Positions 8,498 to 17,526 of a DNA stretch of 54,824 nt are shown here, piece after piece. The DNA is from Winogradskyella sp. (lineage in GTDB: Bacteria; Bacteroidota; Bacteroidia; Flavobacteriales; Flavobacteriaceae), in assembly GCF_013213835.1 (NCBI RefSeq), contig NZ_JABSSU010000012.1, positions 10,163-64,986 of the forward strand, read 5' to 3'. The notes under the pieces are model-generated. The model saw nothing but the letters and a program-made list of their open reading frames with translations, did not search any database and was not told where the DNA came from. Made by a program: the position numbers and the translations under genes. Numbering within the stretch: position 1 is the stretch's first letter; each line of letters starts with the position of its first letter.

Positions 8498-9244
8498 ATG
8501 AAACTACTAACTATGCTCATCGGTGGTGCTCAACAAATGGCAACAGATGACTACGTAGGCTTTACATTCTTTGTAGGATGTATGGCCATGATGGCTGCAT
8601 CAGCCTTTTTCTTTTTATCAATGAATAGCTTTGATAAAAAATGGAGAACTTCGATCCTTGTTTCTGGATTAATTACATTTATCGCAGCAGTACACTACTG
8701 GTACATGAGAGACTATTGGGCTTCTTTTATGGAGTCCCCTACATTTTTTAGATATGTAGACTGGGTTCTTACAGTACCCTTAATGTGTGTTGAATTCTAT
8801 TTAATCCTTAAAGTAGCTGGCGCTAAAAAGTCGCTTATGTGGCAAATGATCTTTTTATCGGTAGTAATGCTTGTAACAGGTTATTTCGGGGAAGCAGTAC
8901 ACACTGCAGCACCTGGACCTGCTATTTGGGGATTAATCTCAGGTTTAGCGTATTTCGCAATCGTATATATTATATGGTTCGGAGAAGCGAAAAAATTAGC
9001 AGAAAAAGCAGGTGGAGCTGTACTTAAAGCACACAAAACCCTATGTTGGTTTGTATTAGTAGGTTGGGCGATCTATCCATTAGGATATATGGCTGGAACT
9101 GAAGGTTGGTACGACGGCTTAGCTGGTCTTGGCTTAAACATGGATGTGATCTACAACATCGGTGACGCAGTAAACAAAATTGGTTTCGGATTAGTAGTGT
9201 ATGGTTTAGCTGTTGCAGCTACATCTAACACTTCTGAAGCTTAA
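8498..9244 (+). CDS. Green-type proton-pumping proteorhodopsin
   Basis: This 248-residue seven-TM microbial rhodopsin uses retinal to pump protons out of the cell in light. Helix C reads RYVDWVLTVPLMCVEF. It gives the DTE pump motif: Asp88 (proton acceptor), Thr92 and Glu99 (donor), equivalent to D97/T101/E108 of the reference protein. Met96 sits at the spectral tuning position 105, indicating green absorption. His66 matches the conserved His75. Lys227 (in GDAVNKIGFG) is the Schiff-base lysine. The start ATG is followed by a short hydrophobic N-terminus typical of flavobacterial forms. The gene has its own promoter with a palindromic operator and a strong terminator, so it is probably monocistronic. 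Confidence 0.97.
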   Translation: MKLLTMLIGGAQQMATDDYVGFTFFVGCMAMMAASAFFFLSMNSFDKKWRTSILVSGLITFIAAVHYWYMRDYWASFMESPTFFRYVDWVLTVPLMCVEFYLILKVAGAKKSLMWQMIFLSVVMLVTGYFGEAVHTAAPGPAIWGLISGLAYFAIVYIIWFGEAKKLAEKAGGAVLKAHKTLCWFVLVGWAIYPLGYMAGTEGWYDGLAGLGLNMDVIYNIGDAVNKIGFGLVVYGLAVAATSNTSEA

Positions 9245-9267
9245 TTAATCTCAACTTAATTAGTTAG

Positions 9268-9297
9268 AAAAGCCTTTCTGTTAAGAAAGGCTTTTTT
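9268..9297. terminator. Intrinsic terminator after proteorhodopsin
   Basis: An 11-bp stem AAAAGCCTTTC / GAAAGGCTTTT with a six-base loop ends in a T-run. It lies 24 bases after the rhodopsin stop and abuts the stop of the convergent MATE gene. A-rich and T-rich flanks suggest it works in both directions. Confidence 0.88.
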
Positions 9298-10695
9298 ATA
9301 CTTTGATAGATTTCCATTTCCCTTTTTTAAACCACACGAGTCCAATAACGGTTATCATAACCTCAGCAAGCGTAATTGAAATAAAAACACCTAATGGGCC
9401 AAAATCTAATATAATGGCAGTAATATAGGCTAATGGCAATTGAAACAGCCAAAAACAAACAAAATTAATCCATGTTGGTGTGCCTGTATCACCAGCACCA
9501 TTAAAAGCATTAATAATTACCATACCATAGCCATAAAACACGTAGCCTGCAGCAATAATTCTAAGGCATTAAGCACCATTTCTAACAACTTCAGGCTCTT
9601 GGGTAAACCAGGAAATAATTTGAGGTGAAAAAATGAGATAAATTATAGATACACTACCCATAAAAATTGCACTGTACTTACCCGTTTTCCAAACAGATGC
9701 TTCTGCTCTATCAGGTTTTTGTGCCCCTAAATTCTGACCAACTAAAGTTGCCGCCGCATTACTCATTCCCCAAGCAGGCATTAATGTAAACATCATAACT
9801 CTAATAGCGACAGTATAACCTGCAAGAACCTCACTTCCAAACTCACTCATTATTCGCATCAAAAAAACCCATGAGGAAGTACCAATTAAAAATTGCCCAA
9901 TACCACCAAGTGAAACTTTTATGAGATTCAACATCACCGAAATATGAATAACTAAATCTTTAAAAGCTAGTTTAATTTTACTCCAACCATAAAAAAGTAC
10001 AGCCAATTGAAAAATAACAGCCACTCCACGGCCAATAGTTGTGGCTATAGCTGCACCTTTCACACCATATGCCGGAATTGGTCCAAGACCAAAAATAAAT
10101 ATAGGATCGAGAATAATATTTAAGCTGTTTGATAGTATTAATGCCCACATTGCAATTAAGGCGTCTCCAGCACCTCTAAAAATAGCATTGATCAAAAACA
10201 AAAGCATGATCGTAACATTACCGCCAAGCAAAACTTGTGTATAACCATAACCTTCAGCAATAAGATCATCCTCACCACCCATTAAACTCAATATCTCTTT
10301 AGGATAAAATACACCAATCATACTTATGATAATAGCTACTAAGATTCCTAAAAAAATCACCTGAACCGCTGCTTTTGAAGCTCCAGCTCTATCGTCTTCT
10401 CCTATTCTTCTAGCAACAATAGCCGTTGCAGCCATACTCAAACCAATAGCAACCGCATAAACTAAAGTAATTACAGATTCTGTAAGACCAATAGTTGCAA
10501 CTGCATTTACACTTACCTTAGAAACATAAAAATATCCACAATAGCAAAAATGGATTCCATGACCATTTCTAAAATCATAGGAATTGAAAGCATAAATACA
10601 GCACGTCTTATACTACCTGAGGTGAAATCTTGTTCCTTTCCTGAAACAGCCTGTTTAAATAAATGAAATACTTCTTTAATAGAATAAGATTGCAT
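9296..10695 (-). pseudogene. MATE-family efflux transporter, broken by frameshift and stop
   Basis: Three fragments together make a normal-length (about 466 residues) multidrug and toxin extrusion transporter. The N-terminal piece (10513-10695) runs out of frame at ...VDIF. One extra T in the minus-strand T5 run near 10530 would restore ...VDIFYVSKVSVNAVATIG and join it to the 10441-9569 piece. A second lesion is an in-frame TAA on the minus strand just after ...EVVRNGA (9569-9571), after which the same frame continues CLRIIAAGYVFYGYG to 9296. Conserved MATE features such as GAGDALIAM and VGQNLGAQKPDRA are present. One indel in a homopolymer plus one nonsense change could be real decay or assembly error. 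Confidence 0.85.
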
Positions 10696-10820
10696 TGAGA
10701 ATTGGTATTGGATTGATTTAACGACTAGCTTTTTAACTAGACAATTGATAAGAATTAAGGCATAAAAATCTTTACCTATGTGTTGTACACAATCAACATA
10801 TCACAAATATGCACATTATT

Positions 10821-11231
10821 CTAAATATAGTTAAGGAGCGAAAGAAAAAATAATAATGACCATAATGCAGTTCGAAACCAATTTAGGTTAACTAATCTTA
10901 CAGTTGTAGAAGACTCAAACTTATTTTGGTCAATCTTTTGATGCAATGGAACAAAAAGTAAGAAAGTCAATAACCATAGAATTATAATTATAAACAAACT
11001 AGCAATAGTATAAAGATTTAATCCATTTAACACTTGAATCACACTTATAATAAGTTGACTAACCATTAATGGAAGTACAATAATCGTTACACGACCGGTG
11101 TAAATTCGATGCCACTTTAATAAGCTTGTGTTTTGGTAATACGTAAAACTAGGATAAATAATAAGTTGTACAATCCATATTAATACCACAAGTCCAAAAT
11201 CTATGAGTAGGCGCAATAAACCAATATCCAT
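10821..11231 (-). CDS. Small four-TM membrane protein of unknown function
   Basis: I do not recognise this 136-residue protein with confidence. It has about four hydrophobic segments (about residues 5-27, 48-70, 75-97 and 118-134) and a short charged loop near residues 98-112. It is the last gene of a tight minus-strand set with the DoxX-like gene (4-base gap) and the gene at 11598-11981, so the three probably form a membrane module. Nothing in the sequence indicates a catalytic site. Confidence 0.7.
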   Translation of the reverse strand: MDIGLLRLLIDFGLVVLIWIVQLIIYPSFTYYQNTSLLKWHRIYTGRVTIIVLPLMVSQLIISVIQVLNGLNLYTIASLFIIIILWLLTFLLFVPLHQKIDQNKFESSTTVRLVNLNWFRTALWSLLFFLSLLNYI

Positions 11232-11235
11232 CTAT

Positions 11236-11613
11236 TCAACCTTTAACTTTCCAGACCCACCATATTAAAATAGGATGTATAACCAACAAACGTATCCAAG
11301 CAATAATTGGATAAACACATAAGGCATCTGGAACACAAGAACCTATTTGTATAAAATAAACGTGAGAAGGTATAAATGCGACAAGCATGGCGATTAAACC
11401 AAAAGCAGCAAGTCTTCCTGTTGTTTTAAATACAATTCCAATGGCTAATACAACTTCTACAACACCGGCGATATAATTAATCATCAAAGGACATGGTAGA
11501 TAATCAGGAATTAATCCCAAATAGAAATTTGGATTTATAAAATGATAGGTGCCAGCGAAAGCATAAAATACAATAAGGCTAATTTTTAATAATCCCTTTA
11601 CTTTAATTTCCAT
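11236..11613 (-). CDS. DoxX-like membrane protein
   Basis: This 125-residue protein has four TM helices and the general pattern of the DoxX/MauE-like family: an N-terminal helix ending in AGTYHFINPNFY, then PDYLPCPLMINYIAGVVEVVLAIG. The family is linked to oxidative and thiol stress or quinol-associated membrane functions, but the exact role here is unknown. Its start overlaps the end of the upstream gene by 16 bases, so the genes are translationally coupled. It contains three cysteines (one in PDYLPCP and two near residues 93 and 99). Confidence 0.75.
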   Translation of the reverse strand: MEIKVKGLLKISLIVFYAFAGTYHFINPNFYLGLIPDYLPCPLMINYIAGVVEVVLAIGIVFKTTGRLAAFGLIAMLVAFIPSHVYFIQIGSCVPDALCVYPIIAWIRLLVIHPILIWWVWKVKG

Positions 11614-11981
11614 TTATAGTCTTTATGTACTTTTCTTAAAATAAGGAAGAAAGGAATCCACCATATAAAATCATTGGTAATAAGTGTATATATAAACTCA
11701 AATGGAACTATATCTTGGGCATAATTGAAGAAGAAGCCTATAGGCCCAAATATTTTCCCTAAAAAACCCACAGCTAAAATAGGCCAATGCCTCATGGGGT
11801 CATAAGAAGCCCACCAATAACCCAAACCATAGACACCAATAACCATACCCATTCCCTGCCATACCATAGCATGGTTTAAAGGCTCCATACCTACTAATTC
11901 AAAGAAATGATTAGGAAATAGAACTACCCAAGCACCCCAGATAATATTATAAAAAGCAGCAAGACGTAATGTTAGTTTCAT
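11598..11981 (-). CDS. Small multi-TM membrane protein of unknown function
   Basis: This is a 127-residue protein with about four TM segments rich in Trp, Gly and Phe (for example WQGMGMVIGVYGLGYWWASYD). Its family has no function that I can name. It is the first gene of the overlapping three-gene membrane cluster with the DoxX-like gene. The Trp-rich helices recall small sensor or scaffold proteins, but that is only an impression. Confidence 0.7.
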   Translation of the reverse strand: MKLTLRLAAFYNIIWGAWVVLFPNHFFELVGMEPLNHAMVWQGMGMVIGVYGLGYWWASYDPMRHWPILAVGFLGKIFGPIGFFFNYAQDIVPFEFIYTLITNDFIWWIPFFLILRKVHKDYKWKLK

Positions 11982-12024
11982 TCCCGAAAATTAAAAATGA
12001 TATTCAGAAAGTGATAGCACAGTA

Positions 12025-12132
12025 TTATTCTTTATCTATTTTATTATAAGCGCGTATCATAGCGATGGCCCATAAAGCCACAAGAGCAATAACAACAACA
12101 GAAAACCAAAAAACTATTTCATTCGCTGTCAT
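12025..12132 (-). CDS. 35-residue single-TM small protein
   Basis: This short frame encodes an N-terminal polar segment, one hydrophobic helix (about residues 6-26) and a charged tail ending NKIDKE, a typical single-pass small membrane protein. Its ATG lies inside the end of the upstream 62-residue gene and overlaps it by 14 bases (ATGACAGCGAATGA). This suggests real translational coupling rather than chance. Function is unknown. Association with a respiratory or cytochrome-biogenesis complex is possible because ccsBA is nearby upstream. Confidence 0.55.
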   Translation of the reverse strand: MTANEIVFWFSVVVIALVALWAIAMIRAYNKIDKE

Positions 12133-12307
12133 TATCAACAAGTTTTAAATAAATCATTACACCTAATAGTGTTGGTGCCCAAAGACCAATAAAAATGCCA
12201 TGCATTTCATCGCCTGATAAAAATAAATATTCTGCAACAAGAATTATAACCGCGCATAAAACCAGCATAAACAGGTTTGCGGTACCTAATTTTTTGAAGT
12301 ATTCCAT
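12119..12307 (-). CDS. 62-residue two-TM small protein
   Basis: This small hydrophobic protein has two predicted helices (about residues 11-30 and 36-55) separated by the acidic loop SGDEMHG, and a polar C-terminus. It sits between a candidate smaller ORF and the 35-residue ORF, all overlapping and on the same strand downstream of ccsBA. I do not recognise the family. The layout suggests an accessory membrane subunit set. Confidence 0.6.
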   Translation of the reverse strand: MEYFKKLGTANLFMLVLCAVIILVAEYLFLSGDEMHGIFIGLWAPTLLGVMIYLKLVDNDSE

Positions 12308-12369
12308 TTTTTGGGATTAGTTAACTCTTTAAAAGTAAGAAAAATAATGCTTGGTCCCCAGATAATCAT
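12286..12369 (-). CDS. Candidate 27-residue hydrophobic small ORF
   Basis: Between the ccsBA stop and the 62-residue gene, one frame reads MIIWGPSIIFLTFKELTNPK and ends in NTSKN. It overlaps the next gene's start. A TTG at 12381 would lengthen it to 31 residues. The hydrophobic stretch and the overlapping layout resemble the two following small ORFs, but the length gives little statistical support. Confidence 0.3.
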   Translation of the reverse strand: MIIWGPSIIFLTFKELTNPKKWNTSKN

Positions 12370-12383
12370 AGGAAATGTCAATA

Positions 12384-15300
12384 CTACTTGTAATGTAGCT
12401 TATACTTTCTGTAAGCAAAGAAGGCCAAAATTCCAATTAAACCTAGTGCAATAGCTATAAATTGAAAACTTATGATTTGATCACCGCTTGCATAGGCATG
12501 TAAACCAGATAAGTAGAAATTAACACCAAAGTACGTCATTAAAATACTTCCAAAAGCAAGAATAGACATTAAATTATATAACCAACGACCTCTTAATCCT
12601 GGTACTAATCTCATGTGTATAACAAAAGCATAAATCATGATACTAATTAAGGCCCAAGTTTCTTTAGGATCCCAACCCCAATAACGTCCCCAACTTTCAT
12701 TTGCCCACATACCACCAAGAAAGTTCCCTATAGTTAACATGATAAGACCAACGGTTAGAACCATTTCATTAATTACAGTAATTTCCTTGATATTAATATC
12801 TATACGTTTTTTGTTTTCTTTATTAGTCAAAATCATTAAAAGTAAAGCGATAATACCCAAAATCGCACCTATAGCAAATGGTCCATAACTTGCCACAATC
12901 ACGGATACATGAATCATTAACCAATAACCTTGTAGAACTGGCTCTAAATTTGCTATAGCTGGATCCATCCAAGACCAATGTGCCACCATTAAGATCATCG
13001 CACTCACAAACGCAGCAGCTGCTATAGTTAGGTTACTTTTTCTACCAAATAAAAGCCCAAATAACATCACTGACCACGCAACATAAATTAAGGATTCATA
13101 AGCATCACTCCAAGGTGCATGACCAGATAAATACCAACGCCAAATTAAACCACCTGTATGAAGTAAAAACAGCAGTACTATAATACCTGTAAATATCTTC
13201 ACAGCCGTTTTTACCCATTTACTTTTGTAATCTAAAATTTGAATGATTAACAATACAAATAAAAAGGTAGTAGCATACAAATAGTAACTGAATAACTTTT
13301 TGAAGATATCGTATTTGTTATACATTATCTCTGCTTTCACCTTTTCATCAGAAAGCATCACTTCGTTTCCAAAGCGTTTTTGAGTTTCCTTAAAATTATC
13401 AAGAAGTTTTTCTGCATTTTCAAAATTACCCGATTGCTTCGCGTTGTTTAAGGTCATTAAATAAAATCTAAAACCATTATTTACAAAGCCTCTATACAAT
13501 GAATCCTGAATAATTTGGTTATAACCTTCTTGTTGATATTCATAAGAAGAAATCCATTTATTATTCTCATCTTCGGGTACAGGGAAAATTTTGATATTTC
13601 TTCCTTCTATGGCATCAGATAATAAACTTAATCGACCATAGGTGTTTTTTATTTCTTTCTGAAATCCACTTGGTATTTGTGCTTTGTAAGCATCTTCTAT
13701 ATATGGCCCCAATTTGTTTCTTCCATCCTCAGTAAAAAAGTTTAATAAACTCACATATTTTTCATCTGTAGAAACACCTATAATGGATCTTATAGAATCT
13801 GCTTTTCTTGGTGTGAGATAAATCACTGGCATGTTATACCATAATGTCGGACTTTCTTGAATAGATAAGAACACTTGCGAGGCACTTAAGCCTTCATAAG
13901 TATCGTGCTTGCTTAATTTTCTTAGCATCTCAGAAGCATAGGTATGAATTGGCATCATACGACCGCTGTAATCCTGAATGACCAATTCCGAGAATTTTTC
14001 AGCATGTTCTTTAGGTGTAATATTCGCTTGTAAAATTGAATCTAGACGTTCTTTAGTTGGAAAGTCATTAGCATGATTGTGCGTATCATTGCCTTGGGCA
14101 AATCCAACCAAACCAAAGAATAAAAGAAGCATAGTCATCATCTTAGCCTTCTTTTCATTTAATTTAAATAAACGCTTTCTTAAGTCATCAAAACGTGTAC
14201 TTCTAGCAAATAGAATCGCCATTAAACCAAAGTATAATAATAAATAACCTGCATAAGTCAACAAGGTTCCCCAACGGTCATAATTCACTGATAACACAGT
14301 TCCTTTTTCATCAGGGTCAAAACTTGCTTGAAAAAATCGGTAACCTCTATGGTCAAGAATATGATTCATGTAGATATGATAATCAAAGTCTCCTTCTTGC
14401 TGGTCTAAAACAGTGACTTTACTCTCGTATGAAGAATATGCCTTTTCTGTACCTGGATATTTCTCTGCGATAAAATCATTTAATTTTACTTGAAAAGGTA
14501 ATTGCTCTAATCTAGAGCCAAATCGTAATGCAATGTCCAAGCCGCCAACTTTTACTTCTTCCATTCGATTATATGTGCCTTGACCACCAATTAGATTGAC
14601 ATTTTTGGTGTCGCCATTTGCTGTGACTTGTAATACAATTCCACTTTGATCACCTTTAAGAATTTGAGGTTTTTTTACAATATCAAAAACACCTTTAACA
14701 ACTGGTTTTGGAAATACAAACTGCATATCTCCAATCACATATAAAGAACGTAAACTTAATGGCTGCAAACTATCTTTAACTAAGGTTCCTCTTGAGTTTG
14801 TTGCCATAACTTGGTACTCACCTTCAAATGGCGATTTTATGAACATCCCTTCATCCGTATCGTAAATATTAATGGCGCCTTCTTGTTCTTTATTTAATGA
14901 GATTAATACATTATGTAAACTTGATACTTCACCTTCTTTCAGAAAATGGTTATGTCTATTTCCACCACTTGCTTCAACAATTTTTAGATAGCGTTCCCCG
15001 TTTTCATTCGGAATAATATCTTTCTCAGCACCTCTAATGAATTTCTTCAATTTTATATCAACAACATTTTCCCCATAGGTGTAAGATTTCTCAAAATCAT
15101 TATCTAATCGATGAGAAAAATCAACTTCCTCCATGATATTACGTTGTTGCAATTGCCCGTTAATAGCATAATCACCAAGAATTCTACCACTGACATAGGT
15201 TTTTTGTGATCTAAACTGACTTTCGGTTGCACCTTCGCGTATAGACATCATGCCTTCATAACCAATGTAGCGCGTTACAAAAGCCCCAAGCAGAATCAAA

Positions 15301-15569
15301 ATAAATGAAACGTGCAAAATCAGTGTTGCCCACTTTTCCTTTTTATGTAGTTTATATCTGAAAATATTTCCAACAAAATTGATAACAAAAAACACCATAA
15401 TAGCTTCAAACCACCAAGCATTATATATTAGCGTTCTTGTATATGGAGTTGGTGACGTATCCATGTTTCTATCTAGGATAGTACCTGCAGCCATGGCAAC
15501 GGCAAAAACAATAAATAAAACAGCTGTAAGTTTGGTTGAAAACAGGAAGTTAGCGATTTTCTTTTGCAT
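12384..15569 (-). CDS. ccsA: CcsB-CcsA fusion, cytochrome c biogenesis (system II)
   Basis: The 1061-residue protein joins a ResB/CcsB-like N-terminal half (TM helices near residues 10-30, 55-75 and 80-100, then a large extracytoplasmic domain) to a CcsA-like C-terminal half. The latter has the haem-handling Trp-rich motif WGRYWGWDPKETW. The complex exports haem and attaches it to apocytochromes c on the periplasmic side. I placed the start at the ATG at 15569 (MQKKIANFLFSTKL) because a good -7 promoter element (15596-15603) lies between it and the longer frame's upstream ATG at 15629. Fusion of the two subunits is usual in Bacteroidota. Confidence 0.93.
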   Translation of the reverse strand: MQKKIANFLFSTKLTAVLFIVFAVAMAAGTILDRNMDTSPTPYTRTLIYNAWWFEAIMVFFVINFVGNIFRYKLHKKEKWATLILHVSFILILLGAFVTRYIGYEGMMSIREGATESQFRSQKTYVSGRILGDYAINGQLQQRNIMEEVDFSHRLDNDFEKSYTYGENVVDIKLKKFIRGAEKDIIPNENGERYLKIVEASGGNRHNHFLKEGEVSSLHNVLISLNKEQEGAINIYDTDEGMFIKSPFEGEYQVMATNSRGTLVKDSLQPLSLRSLYVIGDMQFVFPKPVVKGVFDIVKKPQILKGDQSGIVLQVTANGDTKNVNLIGGQGTYNRMEEVKVGGLDIALRFGSRLEQLPFQVKLNDFIAEKYPGTEKAYSSYESKVTVLDQQEGDFDYHIYMNHILDHRGYRFFQASFDPDEKGTVLSVNYDRWGTLLTYAGYLLLYFGLMAILFARSTRFDDLRKRLFKLNEKKAKMMTMLLLFFGLVGFAQGNDTHNHANDFPTKERLDSILQANITPKEHAEKFSELVIQDYSGRMMPIHTYASEMLRKLSKHDTYEGLSASQVFLSIQESPTLWYNMPVIYLTPRKADSIRSIIGVSTDEKYVSLLNFFTEDGRNKLGPYIEDAYKAQIPSGFQKEIKNTYGRLSLLSDAIEGRNIKIFPVPEDENNKWISSYEYQQEGYNQIIQDSLYRGFVNNGFRFYLMTLNNAKQSGNFENAEKLLDNFKETQKRFGNEVMLSDEKVKAEIMYNKYDIFKKLFSYYLYATTFLFVLLIIQILDYKSKWVKTAVKIFTGIIVLLFLLHTGGLIWRWYLSGHAPWSDAYESLIYVAWSVMLFGLLFGRKSNLTIAAAAFVSAMILMVAHWSWMDPAIANLEPVLQGYWLMIHVSVIVASYGPFAIGAILGIIALLLMILTNKENKKRIDINIKEITVINEMVLTVGLIMLTIGNFLGGMWANESWGRYWGWDPKETWALISIMIYAFVIHMRLVPGLRGRWLYNLMSILAFGSILMTYFGVNFYLSGLHAYASGDQIISFQFIAIALGLIGILAFFAYRKYKLHYK

Positions 15570-15595
15570 AAGATTTAGGCTTATTTTAAGCGCGA

Positions 15596-15603
15596 CAAAG
15601 ATA
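15596..15603 (-). promoter_or_regulatory. -7 promoter element for ccsBA
   Basis: The minus strand reads TATCTTTG, a perfect match to the Bacteroidota TAnnTTTG element, 26 bases upstream of the chosen ATG. It excludes the further-upstream start of the frame. Confidence 0.6.
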
Positions 15604-15674
15604 AGGCTTAAAAACGTTTTTATCCACACTTTTCGGTTTCAAAAAGCGTTAAAATTCATTCAAAAAAGTTTCAA

Positions 15675-16124
15675 TTATTTTGAAACATTCGATTGTAAAA
15701 TTTTGTTCTGTTCTTGCATCAATTGCTTCAAATCAGATAACAACTCAATATCCTTTGGTGTTACTACAGTTTCATCGGTTGTATCTTGTGCTTTTCTACG
15801 GAGTTTATTCATAGCTTTCACGACAATAAAAATGGTAAAACCAATAATTAAAAAATCTATAAACACTTCAATTAAAGCACCATATTCAACTGCAACTTCA
15901 GAAACAGTTATTTCGCCTGAAGCATTACTAACGCCTTCTCTTAAAATGATTTTTTTATCCTGAAAACTCACTCCATCAGACAATAATGATAATGGTGGTA
16001 ATATCACTTGCTTCGCCAAAACATCAATGACTTTATTAAAGGCAGCACCGATTATAATACCAATGGCCATATCCATCATATTTCCTTTTACTGCAAACTC
16101 CTTAAATTCTTTTAGTAATTTCAT
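15675..16124 (-). CDS. mscL: Large-conductance mechanosensitive channel
   Basis: MscL is an inner-membrane pentamer that opens under membrane tension to release solutes on osmotic downshock. The 149-residue protein has the N-terminal amphipathic helix (LLKEFKEFAVKGNMMDMA), the glycine-rich pore helix TM1 (IGIIIGAAFNKVIDVLA), a periplasmic loop, TM2 and a charged cytoplasmic helix at the end. Length and order match the family. A TATCTTTA element on the minus strand at 16150-16157 is a plausible promoter. Confidence 0.95.
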   Translation of the reverse strand: MKLLKEFKEFAVKGNMMDMAIGIIIGAAFNKVIDVLAKQVILPPLSLLSDGVSFQDKKIILREGVSNASGEITVSEVAVEYGALIEVFIDFLIIGFTIFIVVKAMNKLRRKAQDTTDETVVTPKDIELLSDLKQLMQEQNKILQSNVSK

Positions 16125-16203
16125 TGTTAGTAAGATTTTGAATGAACAGTAAAGATAGTGGTATGTAGTTTTTTTTAAAGATTTTGTTCTCTATTTTTAC
16201 AGC

Positions 16204-16965
16204 ATGATATCAGTTGTACTTCTTGGTGCTGGTAATGTAGCCACACATTTATTTAAAGCTTTTAGTAAATCGGATAATATCACTGTAACACAATGGTATA
16301 ACCGAACTTTTAGTGCTATTTCTTCATATAGTAATGTTACAAATATTACAGACGATTTATCGCAACTTAAAGAAGCTGACATCTATATAATGGCAGTAAG
16401 TGATGATAGTATTGCACAACTATCTAAAGATTTACCTTTTGCAAATAGATTAATTGCGCACACTTCTGGAAGTGTTTCTATACATGATATGGATAAAAAG
16501 AACCAACGTGCTGTGTTTTATCCATTACAAACATTCTCTAAAGATGCAGAATTAGATTTTAGTGAAGTCCCAATTTGTATTGAAGTTACAGAAAAACAAA
16601 ATCTTCAACTCCTTAAAGGTTTAGCGGAGTTTATAGGATGTAAACATTACCGAATAAACACGGAACAACGCCAAACACTACATCTTTCAGCTGTATTTGT
16701 AAATAACTTCACCAATCAGTTATATAGAATTGCACATGAAATTAGCGATGCCAAAAGCATTAATTTTGATATCTTAAAACCTCTGATTTTAGAGACAGCT
16801 AAAAAAGTACAAGATATGTCGCCATATATGGCCCAAACTGGTCCAGCAAAACGGAATGATAAAAAAACCATAAGACGACATTTAAAACAAATAGAGAACG
16901 AAGATTATAAAGCCATTTACGAAATTTTAACGGCTTCGATAAAGAAAACGCATAACTTTCTTTAA
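16204..16965 (+). CDS. Rossmann-like and DUF2520 domain protein
   Basis: The 253-residue protein has an N-terminal NAD(P)-binding Rossmann-type motif (VLLGAGNVATHLFKAF) and a C-terminal helical DUF2520 domain (from about residue 125). It resembles ketopantoate-reductase or ProC-like dehydrogenases, but no substrate is established for the family that I know of. It starts a plus-strand run with the KdsC-like, small membrane, UbiA-like and Maf genes, divergent from mscL. Confidence 0.85.
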   Translation: MISVVLLGAGNVATHLFKAFSKSDNITVTQWYNRTFSAISSYSNVTNITDDLSQLKEADIYIMAVSDDSIAQLSKDLPFANRLIAHTSGSVSIHDMDKKNQRAVFYPLQTFSKDAELDFSEVPICIEVTEKQNLQLLKGLAEFIGCKHYRINTEQRQTLHLSAVFVNNFTNQLYRIAHEISDAKSINFDILKPLILETAKKVQDMSPYMAQTGPAKRNDKKTIRRHLKQIENEDYKAIYEILTASIKKTHNFL

Positions 16966-16988
16966 TTTGAAATCAGAATAGAAAACAC

Positions 16989-17522
16989 ATGGACGAGAAC
17001 AAAAGCTATAAAGAATATCTCATAGACATAACCACATTTATTTTTGATGTAGATGGTGTACTTACAGATGGAACAATTACGGTAACAACTTCTGGTGAAA
17101 TGTTACGTACCATGAATATTAAAGACGGATTTGCTCTAAAAACTGGGGTTGATGCTGGTTTTAACGTGTGTATCATTTCAGGTGGTTCAAATGAAGGTGT
17201 TCGCAAACGTCTTGCAGGTCTTGGTATAAAAGACATCTATCTGGGTGCACACAACAAAATAGAACAGCTTAATGAGTATATGGAAAAACACAATATTAAA
17301 ACCTCTCAAATATTATATATGGGAGATGATATTCCAGATTTTCCAGTTATGAAGCTTGTTGGTTTGCCTTGTTGTCCGCAAGATGCAGTACCTGAAATTA
17401 AAGCTATTTCTAAATACATTTCGCATAAAAATGGCGGTAAAGGCGCTGTAAGAGATGTTATAGAGCAGGTTTTAAAAGTACAAGGGAAATGGAATGGAAA
17501 TTTTAATGCTAAATACGACTAA
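16989..17522 (+). CDS. HAD-family phosphatase, KdsC-like
   Basis: This 177-residue protein matches the small HAD IIIA group that includes 3-deoxy-D-manno-octulosonate 8-phosphate phosphatase. It has motif I FDVDGVLTDG (catalytic Asp pair near residues 15 and 17), motif II SGG and motif III YMGDDIPDFPVM. Removal of phosphate from KDO-8-phosphate for LPS is the likely reaction, though some relatives act on other sugar acids. It lies 23 bases after the DUF2520 gene. Confidence 0.85.
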   Translation: MDENKSYKEYLIDITTFIFDVDGVLTDGTITVTTSGEMLRTMNIKDGFALKTGVDAGFNVCIISGGSNEGVRKRLAGLGIKDIYLGAHNKIEQLNEYMEKHNIKTSQILYMGDDIPDFPVMKLVGLPCCPQDAVPEIKAISKYISHKNGGKGAVRDVIEQVLKVQGKWNGNFNAKYD

Positions 17523-17526
17523 TTAA

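Noticed and set aside
8839..9027. Short frames overlapping proteorhodopsin and other genes in alternative frames
   Set aside because: They have no recognisable domains, no start context, and lie fully inside well-supported genes.
8498..9244. Sodium- or chloride-pumping rhodopsin
   Set aside because: The helix C motif is Asp-Thr-Glu, not Asn-Asp-Gln (sodium pumps) or NTQ (chloride pumps), so it is a proton pump. Whether it binds a carotenoid antenna could not be decided from sequence.
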